DNA from: Roseiarcus sp050015575
GTDB lineage: Bacteria > Pseudomonadota > Alphaproteobacteria > Rhizobiales > Beijerinckiaceae
Length of the DNA: 6,990 nucleotides
Reading direction: 5' to 3'
NCBI GenBank assembly: GCA_050015575.1
Contig: JBEKBD010000128.1
Location: forward strand, 1 to 6,990
This document shows, in pieces, positions 6,720 through 6,990 of this stretch (its first letter is position 1; every line of letters begins with the position of its first letter). The notes beneath the pieces were generated by a model, which did not search any database, had not been told where the DNA came from, and saw nothing but the letters and a program-made list of their open reading frames with translations. The translations under genes and the position numbers were made by a program.

Positions 6720-6825
6720 TTTGAAATGGCCTTTTCGACGCTTTATCGTCCTTTTTCCACACGCGCTGACCGACCTATCGTTCCCGCGAGACCCGTTTCG
6801 ACCGACAAACCGGCGCGAACGGGCC

Positions 6826-6844
6826 GGCGACGCACAGCGTCGCC
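6826..6844 (-). terminator. Possible transcription-ending hairpin downstream of xylA
   Basis: GGCGACGC (6826-6833) and GCGTCGCC (6837-6844) form a perfect 8-bp stem with a 3-nt loop, 31 bp past the xylA stop. No T run follows directly on the minus strand. An overlapping weaker stem, CCGGC (6810-6814) with GCCGG (6823-6827), is followed by only TTTGT. This is not a textbook intrinsic terminator; it may end transcription poorly, help protect the 3' end, or work with Rho. A smaller hairpin (6862-6874, GGCGC with GCGCC) sits immediately after the stop. Confidence 0.4.
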
Positions 6845-6875
6845 AGTCCCTTCGCGGCGCTGGCGCCCGGCGCCC

Positions 6876-6990
6876 TCAGAGAAAGCGGTTGAGCAGGTTC
6901 TCGAGATATTCCTGCCGGCCGGGGCGCGGCTTCGGTTCGATCTTCTCGGCGGCGACGCGCGCCGCGATTTTCTCCAGCGAGGCGCCCGGG
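6876..6990 (-). CDS. xylA: Xylose isomerase, C-terminal end only
   Basis: The last 37 codons and stop of a gene that enters from beyond the right edge. The visible tail contains SLEKIAARVAAEKIEPKPRP followed by GRQEYLENLLNRFL at the end. The closing GRQExLENLxNxx(L/V/I) pattern is, from memory, typical of proteobacterial xylose isomerases; the E. coli XylA tail is SGRQEQLENLVNHYL followed by a few residues. That enzyme converts D-xylose to D-xylulose and belongs to sugar catabolism rather than the TCA cycle. The catalytic TIM-barrel residues lie outside the window, so the call rests on the tail alone. About 400 bp with hairpins separate it from mdh, so it is probably a separate transcription unit. 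Confidence 0.7.
   Translation of the reverse strand, partial: PGASLEKIAARVAAEKIEPKPRPGRQEYLENLLNRFL

Larger units (their letters stand above)
6475..6875 (-). other. Non-coding region between xylA and mdh, with an AT-rich block
   Basis: About 400 bp without a supported gene. Nearest xylA are GC-rich hairpins (6826-6844, 6862-6874). From roughly 6690 to 6765 the sequence is clearly richer in A and T than anything else in the window, with A runs on the transcribed strand and a dyad at 6705-6719. Closer to mdh come a candidate promoter (6624-6651), two hairpins in the presumed leader (6606-6620, and 6584-6589 pairing with 6597-6602) and the palindrome TTGGCCAA (6576-6583). A 76-codon frame at 6480-6710 lacks an ATG start and a ribosome binding site, and I do not call it a gene. 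This is the most likely place for the promoter of the mdh-suc operon. Confidence 0.65.

Noticed and set aside
1..6990. Mobile element, CRISPR array, tRNA or rRNA, or defence system
   Set aside because: I found no transposase-like protein, regularly spaced repeats, tRNA-like cloverleaf or foreign-looking gene. The content is housekeeping TCA genes plus a xylA tail.

Overview
The window is a GC-rich stretch of what looks like an alphaproteobacterial chromosome. Hyphomicrobiales (Rhizobiales) is my best guess, from the gene order mdh-sucC-sucD-sucA-sucB, the protein wording and the strong G/C bias at third codon positions. I cannot place it more finely. Every gene I can support lies on the minus strand, so the window reads from right to left.

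Layout in transcription order: (1) 6990-6876, the last 37 codons of a gene whose C-terminus looks like xylose isomerase (xylA). (2) 6875-6475, about 400 bp without a convincing gene. It holds possible transcription-ending hairpins after xylA, an AT-rich block that stands out from its surroundings, and a candidate promoter and structured leader for mdh. (3) 6474-5509, mdh, malate dehydrogenase. (4) 5450-4239, sucC, and 4239-3352, sucD, the beta and alpha subunits of succinyl-CoA synthetase, which overlap by one base. (5) 3338-378, sucA, the E1 component of 2-oxoglutarate dehydrogenase, 13 bp after sucD. (6) 377-224, a 154-bp gap with several inverted repeats. (7) 223-1, the start of sucB (the E2 component), cut by the window edge inside its lipoyl domain.

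The proteins cover linked steps of the TCA cycle. SucA and SucB, with an E3 not seen here, turn 2-oxoglutarate into succinyl-CoA. SucCD converts succinyl-CoA to succinate while making ATP or GTP. Mdh oxidises malate to oxaloacetate. Tight spacing from sucC to sucA, good Shine-Dalgarno sequences and a stop/start overlap point to one transcript starting upstream of mdh.

I found no new biological system. All four complete genes are full length and keep their catalytic residues. The points worth a second look are non-coding: competing RNA pairings between sucA and sucB, a hairpin close to the sucB start, and the dyads in the region upstream of mdh. In sequence this GC-rich, short inverted repeats arise easily by chance, so these are scored modestly.
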